From: an uncultured Anaeromusa sp.
GTDB taxonomy: Bacteria > Bacillota > Negativicutes > Anaeromusales > Anaeromusaceae
Reading direction: 5' to 3'
NCBI RefSeq assembly: GCF_963668665.1
Contig: NZ_OY764901.1
Coordinates: 1 to 64,000, forward strand
DNA: 64,000 nt
The notes under the pieces were generated by a model, which was given only the letters and a program-made list of their open reading frames with translations, was not told where the DNA came from and ran no database searches. This document shows, one piece after another, positions 1 through 9,010 of the stretch (positions are counted from its first letter, which is position 1; each line of letters opens with the position of its first letter). Position numbers and translations under genes: made by a program.

Positions 1-447
1 AGTTGGCGTTACCACTTCTATTTGATTTTCCATAAAAGGCTTTTTAAAAAACTCACCTTCCATCGTAAAAATGGTCCCTAGCAATCCTACTCGCGATAGC
101 TTTTGTCTTTTGCTTCGTTGCATGTTGCTTCAATACCGCTCACAAGAGGAACTGATGACCGCTTTTGCAGTTCACCAAAAACAATATGCGGCGTATTGCC
201 GGTTAAAGCTATAAAATCGACACCACTAGCAATCAAATTATGGATCGCTTTCATCAGATAATTAGTTAGCTCTTCGTATTTTCCTTTTCCACACAGCTCC
301 AGGACCTCAAACACATTAATACTTTCAATTGTCAAATTAGGGAAAACTTTTTCTCCAGCCTTTTTTTTGTACTCCATATACAATTCCACGATAATAAGGA
401 ATTGTGGACTCAGGCCCAGTTCCACCAATTAGGCCTACTTTTTTCAT
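1..447 (-). pseudogene. Aspartate/glutamate racemase, two frameshifts, runs off the left edge
   Basis: The translation starts MKKVGLIGGTGPEST after a strong GGAGGGG ribosome site, the usual N-terminus of the Asp/Glu racemase family, which interconverts L and D acidic amino acids. Reading breaks at an A8 run (361-368 on the plus strand), where one extra A shifts into the frame carrying KAGEKVFPNL...LTGNTPH. It breaks again near 105, where one A seems to be missing before the frame carrying LSRVGLLGTIFTMEGEFF. The two shifts cancel. The active-site Cys of the first half is replaced by Thr in GGTGPEST, and the second-half Cys lies in VEATCNEA-like context (EATCNEA here). The gene follows a poly-gamma-glutamate-type operon, so D-glutamate supply is the likely role. 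Both shifts sit in A runs, so sequencing error is a real alternative to a true pseudogene. Confidence 0.75.
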
Positions 448-500
448 AGGAATCCCCTCCTGGTTACTATTTACGTCCAAATATTTCTCTCCAGTATGTT

Positions 501-1124
501 CTATTTCAATCTATATTTATTCCGAGGCCTGCCTATTTTGCCATAATCATTTACTAATACTAATCTGTCTAATGCGATTAAGAGTGCTGTAAATACCTCA
601 CTGTAGTTTTGATATGCCAGCCCAACCCCTTGAACCACATCTTCAACAAAAAACCATTCGCCTGCATCCTGAGCATATTCTAAGATCATCGCTAAGGTTG
701 CATCATTAATCCCCTTAGTAACAACCGCTCGTCCCTGCGCTTCTCTCTGTTTTTCCGCCAATTTTAAATGGACATTAATACGGGCAACAAGATCAGGAAC
801 GCGGATCGGCTTAGTAGCAAAATCACTAGCCCCTGCAGCTAAAAATTTATCTGCAATTTCTTGTCTTTCATCAACCGTTAAAACTATAATAGGAACCCGG
901 TAATCAACAGTTCTCATTTTTTGCAAGGTAATAACACCATTTTGCTGGGGCATATGATAGTCCATAAGTACGATATCCGGCTTCAACGCCTTAAGCCGAT
1001 TCACTGCCATACTACTATTATTCTCCGTGTAAACCTTCCACCCAACCGCATTGCCTATGGCTTCCAAGGTATAAAGAATATCTTTTTCATCATCAACCGC
1101 CAAAATAACAGGTTTTTTACTCAT
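501..1124 (-). CDS. Two-component response regulator, receiver plus winged-helix output
   Basis: This 207-residue protein has an N-terminal receiver domain (about 5-120) with the acidic pair D11-D12, phospho-acceptor D55 in LMDYHMP, T83 and K105 (ATKP), so it should be phosphorylatable. The C-terminal 80 residues look like a winged helix (TLAMILEY...GRPRNKYRLK) rather than a LuxR or OmpR domain, as in regulators of the CitB/DctR kind. The start overlaps the end of the kinase gene by 8 bases, so the two are translated together. It most likely controls the adjacent polymer/transport genes in response to the kinase. The target is inferred from position only. Confidence 0.85.
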   Translation of the reverse strand: MSKKPVILAVDDEKDILYTLEAIGNAVGWKVYTENNSSMAVNRLKALKPDIVLMDYHMPQQNGVITLQKMRTVDYRVPIIVLTVDERQEIADKFLAAGASDFATKPIRVPDLVARINVHLKLAEKQREAQGRAVVTKGINDATLAMILEYAQDAGEWFFVEDVVQGVGLAYQNYSEVFTALLIALDRLVLVNDYGKIGRPRNKYRLK

Positions 1125-2472
1125 ACTCTTTTACCTCCGGCAATAGTATAACAACTTTAGCTCCCCCGCTACTGTTATTACTAATTTCAACAAAGCCACT
1201 ATGTTTTTCAATAATGTCCCGAACAAAAGGCAACCCCAGTCCTGAAGAATTTTTAACAGAATAACCGGCCTTCCAAACGTTTTCTTCAAACTCCCCAATA
1301 AATCCTTGCCCGTTATCTACAATGGTAATGGTGACAAACGCCCCCTTCTGTTCAACCATTATGCCAATACGCCCTTGCTCCAAGTCAACTGCGGCCATTG
1401 CATTCTCCAAAACATTGATAATAGCCCGCGCAACTTTGATTTTGTTTACCCTCACATATAGCCCGTCCATTGTCACAAATTCGAACTTGGAAAGTTTAGC
1501 TAACGCAGGCACATGCGCTAATGAATATTCTACTAATTCATTAACAGGAATGACTTGCCTGGAGTCATCTTTAAGCAATTCATCGATCATGATACTCATC
1601 TTATCAACTAAGCTGCTAATATAGCTTGCATGCTTTTTTATTTCCCCATGTTCTTGCGATATAGCTATAACGCCCGCAAGACCCTGTATGCTAGTAAGAG
1701 GCGTCTTTAGATCATGAACAAGCGATTGCATTTCTCTAAAAGCTCGATTTTCCATTGCCTGCAAGGCGATTTGATTGCTTAGGTGTTCATACTCCAACTC
1801 TTGTTCTATGGCCTTAATTTCTAACGTATACACATTGAGTAATCGGGCTAGAATAAATGCATTGGATACAAGAATTACAAATAGAGAAAGTCCAATAACA
1901 TTAAAAAGATCGGTTACATTATTAAGATCAGCAATTTGTTTTACATACAGCGAAAGTACGCCGCCGCCAAAACGGTATGGAGTCAGCATAGGGACAATAT
2001 CAAGCCACTCTACGCCAAATAACAACAGTGCCACTACCATAAGTTTGTGAACGACATTTCTCGCTAAATTTTTCATTCTGCTTACAATTAAAATAACCAA
2101 AGTCATAGTAATGGCCGGTACTCCAAAATCATAAGCAACTCCATGAAAAAGATAAACGCCTTGATAAATTCCGGGTACAATTACCAAAACAGCCAACAAC
2201 AGCCAATTTTTCTGGATTTTTGAAAAAAAGCCCAATCCTTCAGCCAAAAGAAGTACGCCTATATAAATAGGCATGGACCGAATGGTATTCATTACCACTA
2301 GACGCACTGCCGCTAACAGCACGTTTTCAACACTTCCGGTTGTAATGCTTTTTTCGGCTAATTCAATTACTCCAAATAACTCTGTTTGTACAATCCAAGG
2401 CGCCATCAAGCCACCCACAATACATATCACGCCTAAGCCAATCATCGCTTTATTTTTATTCCATATACGCAT
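1117..2472 (-). CDS. Sensor histidine kinase with multi-helix membrane input domain
   Basis: About 451 residues. Roughly six hydrophobic helices occupy residues 10-215 and should form a membrane sensor. A short coiled linker follows, then a HisKA box with H253 in LVHDLKTPLTS and an ATPase domain with an N box (NVLENAM), G1 (DNGQGF) and G2 (SSGLGLPFV). The start chosen is the ATG of MRIWNKNK, which overlaps the preceding stop as TAATG; a longer upstream reading exists but would overlap pgsW. It is co-transcribed with pgsW before it and the response regulator after it. The kinase and its regulator are therefore built into the pgs operon. The signal it senses cannot be read from the sequence. 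Confidence 0.88.
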   Translation of the reverse strand: MRIWNKNKAMIGLGVICIVGGLMAPWIVQTELFGVIELAEKSITTGSVENVLLAAVRLVVMNTIRSMPIYIGVLLLAEGLGFFSKIQKNWLLLAVLVIVPGIYQGVYLFHGVAYDFGVPAITMTLVILIVSRMKNLARNVVHKLMVVALLLFGVEWLDIVPMLTPYRFGGGVLSLYVKQIADLNNVTDLFNVIGLSLFVILVSNAFILARLLNVYTLEIKAIEQELEYEHLSNQIALQAMENRAFREMQSLVHDLKTPLTSIQGLAGVIAISQEHGEIKKHASYISSLVDKMSIMIDELLKDDSRQVIPVNELVEYSLAHVPALAKLSKFEFVTMDGLYVRVNKIKVARAIINVLENAMAAVDLEQGRIGIMVEQKGAFVTITIVDNGQGFIGEFEENVWKAGYSVKNSSGLGLPFVRDIIEKHSGFVEISNNSSGGAKVVILLPEVKEYE

Positions 2473-3473
2473 TACTGCCACCATGCCTTTTTCCTGCCAT
2501 AGTACAAAAGCGCTACCATCCCCGCCAGCCAAATGCTAATCATCACCTTCAGCCAGACTGGAACCGCCATCTTTCGTAATGCTTTATTCTCCAGGCTTGC
2601 ACTATCGTGGATATTATATTCCACAGCAAGTCTATGAATATTAATCAAATGGATCACGGGTCGATTGGAATTAATAAAAGCAGCCGCCAAACCATTATTT
2701 CTTGCCAGATCTGGTCGATAGCTTAGCATCAGTCCTTGACGCAAAGAGCTTTCATGTCCATGTTCTCCAAAAATAACATGACTTCCTCCGACATTAATCA
2801 ATACCAAAGGCAAGGCTCCCCCGTTGGCGGTTCGGTATAAATCAATTCGTTTATCGATTGCTTCTTGCAAAGAGTGGCTTTCCAAAAACGGAACACCCGC
2901 CCTCTTTATAGCTTGCTCTATTTGCTGCACACCTTCTTCAGAAAGCCCTCTGCCTTGATCGCTACTGCCGCCAATGCTTACCGCACTAGACTTCCACGGC
3001 CAAATTCCTGCAGCAAGCACGGTCCGTTCCATATCCAGCCACGTATACTCTGGCCGATTGGCTCCCCACGTGGAAGCTCCTACTGAGCTTATAATAATCG
3101 GCTTAGCTCCCATGCAATCAACCGCTGCTATCGTAGCGATATTCAACGCCGGGAAAGATCCCGACATAGTAACAGCAACCACATCACCTTTATGAACGCC
3201 GGCCTCAACAAGCATATCGATAATTACTGCCGCAAAGGCAGGATTCGTAGATAAAACCTTCGCGTCATGCGCTCCCAATGTGGTGGTAATCGATGTATAT
3301 TCTTCTCCAAGCAGCCGCTCGCCAATGGCTGCTTGCGCCGCTTTGGCTTTAGCCATAGCTTGTAATTTGACTTCATACTGATCGCTGTTTTTCAAGTATG
3401 TATTTTGATAGCAAAAAGAAAAAAACAATAGGTTTATAACCGCTAAGCAACTTATAAACTTTGCTTTTGTCAC
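2472..3473 (-). CDS. pgsW: Poly-gamma-glutamate system protein (PgsW-like)
   Basis: A 333-residue membrane-anchored protein. There is a transmembrane segment near the N-terminus (FISCLAVINLLFFSFC) and another near the C-terminus (VWLKVMISIWLAGMVALLYY). The large domain between them has motifs such as TMSGSFPALNIA, SSVGASTWGAN and INVGGSHVIFGEHG. This matches the uncharacterised 'poly-gamma-glutamate system protein' family, which travels with PgsB and PgsC. The start is a GTG that overlaps the pgsC stop (GTGA), in place of a longer ORF that would run through pgsC. Its role in synthesis, export or anchoring of the polymer is unknown. The family call is from memory of motifs and context. Confidence 0.75.
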   Translation of the reverse strand: MTKAKFISCLAVINLLFFSFCYQNTYLKNSDQYEVKLQAMAKAKAAQAAIGERLLGEEYTSITTTLGAHDAKVLSTNPAFAAVIIDMLVEAGVHKGDVVAVTMSGSFPALNIATIAAVDCMGAKPIIISSVGASTWGANRPEYTWLDMERTVLAAGIWPWKSSAVSIGGSSDQGRGLSEEGVQQIEQAIKRAGVPFLESHSLQEAIDKRIDLYRTANGGALPLVLINVGGSHVIFGEHGHESSLRQGLMLSYRPDLARNNGLAAAFINSNRPVIHLINIHRLAVEYNIHDSASLENKALRKMAVPVWLKVMISIWLAGMVALLYYGRKKAWWQ

Positions 3474-3910
3474 CCCCAAAGCCACCCTTCTCCTGCCATT
3501 ACAATAAGTTGTGTAAATACAACAGCAATTGTCAGCCATAAAACAGTCATCCCAATGCCCTGCCTGGAAAAGTCTCTGGCAATAAGCCCCGGAATCAAAT
3601 AACCAATCACCAAAATGCCCCAATCATATAAAGAAGTACGCATAAACAGCCATGCCGCTATTTGAGCAACCAAAATTCCCGTAAGCAGGTAAACAGCAAA
3701 GGCTCTGCGCCCATATAACAATGTATGTGATTTAACAAATTCAACAATTCCGTACGTCAGTAAAGCGGCAACTAACGTTCCCAGTATCCATTGAGGATGA
3801 ATTATAAACATAGCTAAATAGCCAGCAATAACAATTCCGCCGGGGGAAAATCCGGTTATTTCGGTTAGAGCCAATGAAACCGCAATGCCAACAAACAAAA
3901 AAAGATGCAT
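3470..3910 (-). CDS. pgsC: Poly-gamma-glutamate biosynthesis protein PgsC/CapC
   Basis: A 146-residue, very hydrophobic protein with about four membrane helices. It begins MHLFLFVGIAVSLALTE and carries the SPGGIVIAGYLA motif typical of PgsC/CapC. PgsC forms the membrane part of the poly-gamma-glutamate synthase with PgsB. It lies 4 bases after the pgsB stop and overlaps the pgsW start, a tight translationally coupled arrangement. The length agrees with known CapC proteins (about 150). No CapA/PgsA-like protein is seen in the window, so the usual third subunit is either elsewhere or replaced. Confidence 0.85.
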   Translation of the reverse strand: MHLFLFVGIAVSLALTEITGFSPGGIVIAGYLAMFIIHPQWILGTLVAALLTYGIVEFVKSHTLLYGRRAFAVYLLTGILVAQIAAWLFMRTSLYDWGILVIGYLIPGLIARDFSRQGIGMTVLWLTIAVVFTQLIVMAGEGWLWG

Positions 3911-3914
3911 CTGA

Positions 3915-5060
3915 CTATCCTCCGTTCATCTGCGACACAAATTGACTGGATAGGCCCTTTACATTTCCAGCTGCAAAAACAGTGACATCATTAATTGGCA
4001 AGTTATTAATTATCAATAATAAATCCTCAAATACAGGATTTGCTTTTAACAAGAAAATCTGATTTGCATCGCCCCCTTGTTTCACTAACATCGCTTTAGC
4101 CCCTGCAGTATCACCCGCCAAAATAAAATATCCGATGTTCATCTGGCTAAAAAGCTTGCCAAGCTGAAGTGTACGGTATTCACGATCTTTGCGGCAATTC
4201 AAAAATACGATCACTAATTCGTCTTCTTTTACAAAGTTATCCCACAATAATTTTGTCGACTCTGGGTCGTTGGCCGCTAACGCATTAATAAACTTCGCTT
4301 TTCCATTTTTCATCGCAACGATATTTACTTTTAGATTGCCTGCATCCGGAGTTGCCAACCGCATACCTTCAATAGCCGTTTTTCTTTCCACGCCCGCAAG
4401 TTCACATACTTTTAATGCCAAGGCAACATTAGCCGGAATTACTTCGTAGTTAAAGCCTTGCAGCAGATTGTTATCCATATCTCTTTCTGAAGTAGTAACT
4501 CGTCTATCTGCCTTACTATATTTTCCCAGCAACCGTTCCGCCTCTGGAGTAGTTACCAACATGCCTGAAGCAGGCACTGTATTGCTAAGAGCACGAGCAA
4601 TCGCCTCAATATTATTGCCCATGACGTCTTCATGATCCATTCTAATGTTAGTAATTACGCCTATGGTAGACTTGATCAACTTTTCCTCACAAAATTTTTG
4701 TAATTCCGGATTGATAGCCATACATTCAACAACTAATGCCGTAGCGCCGACTTTAACTGCGGTTTCCACGACTTTAATATTTTCGCGCACATTGGCAGGC
4801 CCGCGTCTTACTATTTTTTCTTCATTGCCATCCGGATATATAATTTTAGCTTCTGTTCCCGTAGTTTTAGCTAATACACAATGTCCTCCGGCTCTTAATC
4901 CCGCCGCAATCAAGCGCGTTACGCTTGATTTACCTCTTGTTCCATTGACATGGATACGAAGAGGAACCGCATTCACATTCTCTTGATGACGCCTCGCTTC
5001 AACATATAAATACAAAACCAAAAACACTACTACGGTACTGTATAACGCAATATAGCCCAT
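3915..5060 (-). CDS. pgsB: Poly-gamma-glutamate synthase PgsB/CapB (Mur-ligase-like)
   Basis: A 381-residue ATP-dependent amide ligase. An N-terminal membrane anchor (residues 3-21) is followed by the P-loop GTRGKSS (41-46), the Mur-ligase-type stretch with VVECMAI and ITNIRMDHEDVMG, and a C-terminal nucleotide domain with VFLNCRKDREYR. These are the marks of PgsB/CapB, which joins glutamate through its gamma-carboxylate at the inner face of the membrane. It heads the tight pgsB-pgsC-pgsW group and sits about 40 bases after a hydrolase lipoprotein gene. That the product is poly-gamma-glutamate, rather than another amide polymer, is inferred from the family. Confidence 0.9.
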   Translation of the reverse strand: MGYIALYSTVVVFLVLYLYVEARRHQENVNAVPLRIHVNGTRGKSSVTRLIAAGLRAGGHCVLAKTTGTEAKIIYPDGNEEKIVRRGPANVRENIKVVETAVKVGATALVVECMAINPELQKFCEEKLIKSTIGVITNIRMDHEDVMGNNIEAIARALSNTVPASGMLVTTPEAERLLGKYSKADRRVTTSERDMDNNLLQGFNYEVIPANVALALKVCELAGVERKTAIEGMRLATPDAGNLKVNIVAMKNGKAKFINALAANDPESTKLLWDNFVKEDELVIVFLNCRKDREYRTLQLGKLFSQMNIGYFILAGDTAGAKAMLVKQGGDANQIFLLKANPVFEDLLLIINNLPINDVTVFAAGNVKGLSSQFVSQMNGG

Positions 5061-5099
5061 TGCAGACTATCACCTTTCACTACAGCTAAATTTTTATAA

Positions 5100-5900
5100 T
5101 CACTTTTCAATAACCCCTTGGCTAGATATCAAGAATTTTGCAATCTGAAAACTATATTCCACTCGATCATCTAATGCTTGTTTATCACTAGTTTCTACAG
5201 TAAACGCCGGCACCTGTAGATACGAATTGGCATAATGAGCTGTGCTGCCGACAATGGGATTAGCCAGTACAGAAAACCGCTTATACGGCTCCTTGATTTT
5301 CTGATTGATTACCTCAACTGCATCCATGGCTAATAATACACTGGTATCGTCCTTGCCGGGAAGTATTGTCTCGCCTACCGATTTAGAATCCAAGGCATTA
5401 AACGCATAGCCTTCATGCAAATCCACAACCATACTAACTTTATATTGATTCATTAGCTGAACAATAGCAAAGCTAATTTTCTCCGCATACGTACCATCTT
5501 GCTTTCCTGGATAGGCACGATTTATATCTCCAACTTCTGGCAATGTCCTAACATTCGCTGCTAATGCTGTGGCATTCGCTCTAGGAACAACAATTAGCGT
5601 TCCTTTTTTTACCGGTACTTCACAGAATTTTTGAGCTGCCAAGGACCCTGCTGGCTCATTTCCGTGCACACCGCCAACAATCATTACAGCAGGGCCGGGC
5701 TTGGAAGACTCATAAACATAGGCGTTCGTAGCATATGGAGTCTCTGGAAGAATAGAAATAACCCGCATATTGGTAATAGCCGTGTTAGGCTGGGCATTGC
5801 CGACGCTTGGGTCCTTCGTATCATGAAAGTTTTTCGCGCAGCCATTTATCGTAAAAAGCAACAAAGCCATTAGCAAAAGAGAGATAGCTTTCTCTTTCAT
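5100..5900 (-). CDS. Exported AstE/aspartoacylase-like zinc hydrolase lipoprotein
   Basis: A 266-residue lipoprotein: a short signal peptide with lipobox TINGC (C21) and then an M14/AstE-type catalytic domain. Candidate zinc ligands are H79 and E82 (GGVHGNEPAG) and H162 (VVDLHEG). R128 lies in INRAYPG, and a late Glu in FTVETS could be the catalytic base. Known relatives remove succinyl or acetyl groups, or cut C-terminal amide bonds. Phage poly-gamma-glutamate hydrolase shares this fold. Beside pgsB, a role in trimming or releasing a gamma-glutamyl polymer is the best guess. The start follows AAAGGAG. Only about 39 bases separate it from the intron end, leaving little room for its own promoter. 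Confidence 0.8.
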   Translation of the reverse strand: MKEKAISLLLMALLLFTINGCAKNFHDTKDPSVGNAQPNTAITNMRVISILPETPYATNAYVYESSKPGPAVMIVGGVHGNEPAGSLAAQKFCEVPVKKGTLIVVPRANATALAANVRTLPEVGDINRAYPGKQDGTYAEKISFAIVQLMNQYKVSMVVDLHEGYAFNALDSKSVGETILPGKDDTSVLLAMDAVEVINQKIKEPYKRFSVLANPIVGSTAHYANSYLQVPAFTVETSDKQALDDRVEYSFQIAKFLISSQGVIEK

Positions 5901-5938
5901 GCATAGTTTCTCCTTTCAGGAAAACAGTTGAGAAAAGG

Positions 5939-7842
5939 ATCGAGTAGGAGGCTGCCCATTAATTGAACAGCCGACCTCTCACACCACCGTACGTACCGTT
6001 CGGTATACGGCGGTTCAATAACTTGAGTGCAGTACCTCGTATCGTTCGGCTATGTCATCATAACCACTCGATACGAGGTATTCGTTTGTTAATGACCTGC
6101 TTAAAATCCAGCTCCTGGCAACTCGCCAATAGCCTCGTCGGGAATTTGCCCACTCCCTTGCTTTCGACTTGTCGATGCCAAGACGTTTTAGGTTTTCATA
6201 TCTGGCAGACGGCTTCTTCCATTGCTTCCAGAAGATTTGCCGGATTCTTCTTCGCAGCCATTCGTTCAGTTCTTTCATCTTGAAACTCATGGCTGCTATC
6301 GAATAGTACCCAAGCCAGCCTGTCGTATACCGTTTCAACTTACTTAGAATGTCAGAAACTGAATTAGCTTGCTTTCGGCTTGTCAATTGCCTCAATCGTC
6401 CTTTAAACCTGTTCATCGCTTTGGCATGAGGGCGTATCCCTATGCTTTTGGTTACTTTGTACATAGAGAAACCTAGAAACTTTAGTCTTAGCGGGCTTCC
6501 AGCTTTGCTTTTGGCTTCGTTCACCTTGAGTTTCAGTTTCTTTTCGAGATAATCTTTGCAACCGGCCATCACGCGTTTGGCTGCTCGCTGGCTTTTGACG
6601 TATATGTTGCAGTCGTCTGCATAACGGACAAATTTGTGCCCGCGCTCTTCCAGCATTCGGTCAAACGCCGTTAGATAGAGGTTCGACAGCAGTGGCGACA
6701 GGTTCCCGCCTTGCGGCGTTCCTTCCGTCGTCGCACTAACCAGCCCATTGAACATGACTCCACTCTTGAGAAATTTGCGTATCAAATTGATAACGGCTCG
6801 GTCTTGTATGACTTTCTTTACTTGTTCGATTAGGATGTCATGGTTGACCGTGTCAAAATACTGCGTGAGGTCTATGTCAACTACTTTCACATAGCCTTGC
6901 TTGTAGTATTCTTCCGTCTTCTTAATCGCCTGATGCGCACTACGTCCTGGTCTGAATCCGTAGCTGCTGTCGCTAAATTTCTCTTCAAATATTGGTGTCA
7001 ATACCTGCGCTATCGCCTGTTGAATCATTCGGTCGATTACGGTGGGTACGCCGAGATTTCTTGTTCCTCCATCCGGCTTCGGGATTTGCACCCTTCTGAC
7101 CGGTTTGGGCTTGTACCAGCCTCCGCGCAGGCTCCTTAAAAGTTCTTCTTTGTGTTCCTTCAGATACGGCAGCATTTCGCCCACCGTCATGCCGTCAATG
7201 CCAGGAGCTCCGCCGTTTTTCACTACCCGCTTGTAGGCTTCGTTTAGGTTATCTCTATGCAGTATCTGTTCAAGCAGGTCTTCTGCACCGTCTTTCTCTG
7301 CGGTTTCCAGTGTGGCAATACTCTGCACTCCGCTGTTACTCTCTGTTTCCAACATACCCTCGCAGCGGCAGCCGACCTTAGTCGTTTTCTGCTCTCTTCG
7401 CATTGCCTCACCTTCTTCTCGCTCAAAAGAGCTGTTATTGTTCGGTCCTTCCCGAAAAAAAAACTTTCGGTACTATGACCTCTGCTGACTTCTTGCAATT
7501 GAGCCATACATCACTGCATGGGTTCTTCGGGTGTCATGGGGTTGCCAATGTCTTTCGAAGCCTTGCAAGACCTCCCCGGTTAAGAACAGTAACTTTCATC
7601 CCATGTCACCGCCGCATCTACACCATGGAGTTCGGGTAGTGTTGGACTTCGTTTTGTCTGGCAAACTCGTCCGCTCCACACTTGCCTTATATGCGGTTTC
7701 TGTTCGTCGGTGCAGGACTTTGCTTTCAGCTTCCTTCAGATTCCACCTCACGATGGACACCCTTGCTGTTCAGCTAATGGTTCCCACTACCAAGCCCATA
7801 GCGGACTTTCACCGCCTAGTTACTGCCCATGCCGGGCAAACC
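5939..7842 (-). mobile_element. Group II intron, class C type, inserted behind a terminator
   Basis: About 1.9 kb. The 3' end shows a domain V-like hairpin near 5970-6012 (GCCGTATACC...GGTACGTACGGTGG) and the terminal CTACTCGAT typical of class C introns. The 5' part (7404-7842) carries the conserved non-coding core, including GGGCGGTGAAAGTCCGC-like and GGTAGTGGGAACC-like motifs on the minus strand. The single ORF is a maturase without an obvious endonuclease domain. The 5' boundary lies directly against a perfect 17-bp terminator stem (7845-7883), the insertion preference known for class C. Exact ends are estimated to within a few bases. It appears complete and potentially active. Confidence 0.85.
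6015..7403 (-). CDS. ltrA: Group II intron reverse transcriptase/maturase
   Basis: A 462-residue intron-encoded protein. Reverse transcriptase blocks are in order: PGIDGMTV, RNLGVPTVIDRM, SYGFRPGRSAHQAI, VVDIDLTQYFDTVNHD, GTPQGGNLSPLLSN and the catalytic YADD. Maturase domain X follows (LGYYSIAAM...RRRIRQIFWKQWK) with a basic C-terminus and no visible HNH endonuclease. It promotes splicing and reverse splicing of its host intron. The ATG follows AAGGTGAGG. Length is normal for class C maturases, so no truncation is evident. Confidence 0.95.
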   Translation of the reverse strand: MRREQKTTKVGCRCEGMLETESNSGVQSIATLETAEKDGAEDLLEQILHRDNLNEAYKRVVKNGGAPGIDGMTVGEMLPYLKEHKEELLRSLRGGWYKPKPVRRVQIPKPDGGTRNLGVPTVIDRMIQQAIAQVLTPIFEEKFSDSSYGFRPGRSAHQAIKKTEEYYKQGYVKVVDIDLTQYFDTVNHDILIEQVKKVIQDRAVINLIRKFLKSGVMFNGLVSATTEGTPQGGNLSPLLSNLYLTAFDRMLEERGHKFVRYADDCNIYVKSQRAAKRVMAGCKDYLEKKLKLKVNEAKSKAGSPLRLKFLGFSMYKVTKSIGIRPHAKAMNRFKGRLRQLTSRKQANSVSDILSKLKRYTTGWLGYYSIAAMSFKMKELNEWLRRRIRQIFWKQWKKPSARYENLKRLGIDKSKAREWANSRRGYWRVARSWILSRSLTNEYLVSSGYDDIAERYEVLHSSY

Positions 7843-7844
7843 AG

Positions 7845-7883
7845 AAGAATCTGCCGCATAAACGGCTTATGCGGCAGATTCTT
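7845..7883 (-). terminator. Rho-independent terminator of the second AstE-like gene
   Basis: A perfect 17-bp stem (AAGAATCTGCCGCATAA with its complement) and a 5-base loop, two bases past the stop codon of the hydrolase gene. The normal U-run position is replaced by the first bases of the group II intron, so the intron may have removed the T tract. Confidence 0.85.
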
Positions 7884-7885
7884 GT

Positions 7886-8998
7886 TTATAAGTAAAAGCC
7901 AATTCCCTTATTTAACAACTCTTGGTATGTCGGCAAATTAGTAAACTGAATGTGCTGCGGCATCTTCTGATTATATACATTTACAATCTCAGCAATACCG
8001 GACAAATGCCTAGCAACTCGCTCTTCAATCGGATGTCCTTCGTCAGTAAAAGGAACAAATAAGCGACCAATCTTTGCCGCTTGAACATATAATGCATCTT
8101 TACCATTTATAATGCTATCACTGCTGACTTCACCTCTCAAGCGACCTTGCGAGGGATTTGCCGTTTCCATAAGAATCGCTAAAGTATCTGTCGCATCGCC
8201 CCACTCGCGATGTGAAAGGCCATGCAAGTTTTTAGGAGACGGTTCAATCCTCATTTCTACGCCATCCAGCTGTAAATTCATAGCGGCTTCAGCCACAATA
8301 CCCATTGCATTCTCATGGGCTACCATAGCATTAATTACAGGATATTCTGGAGAGGATTCGTGCAAATCAATAGATATATTAACATGTTCCTGTTTTATTA
8401 TTTGTGTAATAGCATACGCAACTTTTTCAGTAAGATTTCCATCTGGACGTCCCGGATACGCACGATTGAGATTCCGCGTATCGCTGCCAGCCAAGGTTTG
8501 CCCCGAGCCTGCATGTACATAAATATCTGGATCCGGCCATTGATCAATTGGGTTCGTAGCTCGCGAACCATAACGGAAGGTTCTTTCTCCACTCTTTGTT
8601 TGCAGCTGAAGATACGCAGGCGTTCCTTCCATATGGTCGGAATGACTAAATGCACTATTATTGGCTCTAGGGATAATAATCATTCTTCCTTCAGTAGGCT
8701 TGGCATTTTCAATCATCAAAATTGCGCCCAAGTATCCAGACGGTTCGTTAGGGTGTGTTCCGCCTAATACCATGATGGTTCCGCCAGGTTTGCCACTATC
8801 CAATATATATACTTCCGTATCTCCAGCCGAACCAGCAAGGCCTGGAAAATAATCACTTAACTGTTTAACTGCGGTTACGCCAGGCCCTTTGTTAATTACT
8901 TCTAGATTTCTTCTGCTAGTAAATTGAGGAATCACAATGGCAATAATAATTCCAACAACAACAAGCAATACTCCAGCAGTCTTGTATGAACCTTTCAT
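7886..8998 (-). CDS. Membrane-anchored AstE/aspartoacylase-like zinc hydrolase
   Basis: About 370 residues: one N-terminal membrane anchor (about 7-26) and an exported M14/AstE-like domain. Zinc-site candidates are H82 and E85 (GGTHPNEPSG) and H213 (SIDLHESSPEY), with NRAYPGRPDG supplying the substrate-binding Arg. It is longer than the neighbouring lipoprotein hydrolase through an insert around 115-175, but the two are clearly paralogues. GTG and ATG codons at 9004 and 9001 are alternatives; 8998 gives the best spacing from GGAGG. It sits after a TRAP permease and a tiny membrane protein, fitting extracytoplasmic cutting of an amide substrate before import. The substrate is not known. Confidence 0.8.
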   Translation of the reverse strand: MKGSYKTAGVLLVVVGIIIAIVIPQFTSRRNLEVINKGPGVTAVKQLSDYFPGLAGSAGDTEVYILDSGKPGGTIMVLGGTHPNEPSGYLGAILMIENAKPTEGRMIIIPRANNSAFSHSDHMEGTPAYLQLQTKSGERTFRYGSRATNPIDQWPDPDIYVHAGSGQTLAGSDTRNLNRAYPGRPDGNLTEKVAYAITQIIKQEHVNISIDLHESSPEYPVINAMVAHENAMGIVAEAAMNLQLDGVEMRIEPSPKNLHGLSHREWGDATDTLAILMETANPSQGRLRGEVSSDSIINGKDALYVQAAKIGRLFVPFTDEGHPIEERVARHLSGIAEIVNVYNQKMPQHIQFTNLPTYQELLNKGIGFYL

Positions 8999-9010
8999 CA
9001 TCACCCCTCC

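Noticed and set aside
7244..7639. Several short frames on both strands upstream of the maturase gene
   Set aside because: They fall in the structured 5' non-coding part of the group II intron and lack family features.
8112..8767. Plus-strand frames of 136 and 150 codons
   Set aside because: Complement of the AstE-like hydrolase gene; no coding signals of their own.
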